Positions 15,932-16,357 of a DNA stretch of 16,357 nt are shown piece by piece; position 1 is the stretch's first letter, and every line of letters starts with the position of its first letter. The position numbers and the translations under genes were made by a program. The notes under the pieces are model-generated. The model had not been told where the DNA came from. It did no database searches and saw only the letters and a list, made by a program, of their open reading frames with translations. Source of the DNA: Flavobacteriaceae bacterium (GTDB lineage Bacteria > Bacteroidota > Bacteroidia > Flavobacteriales > Flavobacteriaceae); the NCBI GenBank assembly GCA_002713705.1, contig PAUJ01000032.1:43807-60163 (forward strand), in the 5' to 3' direction.

Positions 15932-16357
15932 GATAATGTAATTATAATATTGACTACAATAGTAACAAGATAATTAGATTAAATCCATTAAATACCAATT
16001 TATTCGATAAAATGCACTTTATTTTAACATTTATAAGATTGTTTGTAGGAAAAATAAAGATAAAAACAGTGATACTTTACAAATTTTCTAATAAAATAAT
16101 TTTAATTAAGGAAGTACACATTATTGAAAACATATAATTTTTAAATATTTTTTAGTTTTTGAATTAATGTCATATTAAAAAAAATTTCAGTTTTCGTTAA
16201 TATTAGGAATGACCTATGAAAACATTGAATTAATGAGTTTACTTACAAGAGAAGTGATTAATAGATAACCCTTGTATTTATTTAAATCTAGTTTACCAAT
16301 TAAAGATCAGTATAACGGTTCCATTTAAAAATTTACTGATGACAATAATATAAATAC
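15932..16357. other. AT-rich noncoding flank, 426 nt
   Basis: No convincing gene on either strand. It should hold the promoter of the beta-helix gene on the minus strand, but I find only a one-mismatch -7-like TACTATTG (15964-15957) with no -33 element at proper distance. A 19-codon frame on the plus strand (16209-16268, starting MTYENIELMSLLTR) is too short to call and could be a gene remnant. No tRNA, strong hairpin or mobile-element end is visible. Confidence 0.6.

Noticed and set aside
15957..15964. TACTATTG on the minus strand 26 nt upstream of the beta-helix gene as a -7 element
   Set aside because: One mismatch to the consensus and no TTG/TTTG at a spacing near 20 nt.
16209..16268. 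Plus-strand 19-codon frame in the right flank
   Set aside because: Too short, bounded by stops, no promoter; at most a remnant.

Overview
The window is AT-rich and carries five complete protein genes, all on the minus strand. The organism is almost certainly a marine or gliding-type member of the Flavobacteriia (Bacteroidota). Evidence: two PorP/SprF-family outer-membrane proteins, a giant SprB-like repeat adhesin, two type B C-terminal sorting domains of the type IX secretion system (T9SS; the 'gliding motility-associated C-terminal domain'), and a Bacteroidota-type promoter (TTTG, 20 nt, TAnnTTTG). I see no RNA gene, transposon or CRISPR array.

Layout in transcription order (right to left). 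16357-15932: noncoding AT-rich flank. 15931-14627: signal-peptide-bearing predicted right-handed beta-helix protein (434 aa). 14626-14523: intergenic gap holding a clear promoter. 14522-13059: Ig-like repeat protein with a type B sorting domain (487 aa). 13057-11009: PorP/SprF barrel fused to long coiled coils and a C-terminal SPOR-like domain (682 aa). 10941-1267: giant protein (3224 aa from its first ATG) with an N-terminal globular domain, a DUF11 domain, Ig-like segments, about 28 SprB-like repeats and a type B sorting domain. 1220-231: canonical PorP/SprF protein (329 aa). 230-1: short AT-rich flank.

The four genes from 14522 to 231 look like one operon: gaps of 1, 67 and 46 nt, one recognisable promoter upstream, and two successive GTG starts. 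The inferred logic is a surface-adhesin export module. The two type B cargoes leave through the T9SS, whose core genes lie elsewhere, each probably helped by a neighbouring PorP/SprF protein. The first barrel also carries a possible peptidoglycan tether. The beta-helix gene upstream is co-oriented but probably separately transcribed.

The most interesting points are the barrel/coiled-coil/SPOR-like fusion, the giant's array in which 27 of 28 units keep a two-cysteine pattern while the membrane-proximal unit lacks the first cysteine, and a heptamer direct repeat inside the promoter spacer. The individual families are known; I do not see a wholly new system.
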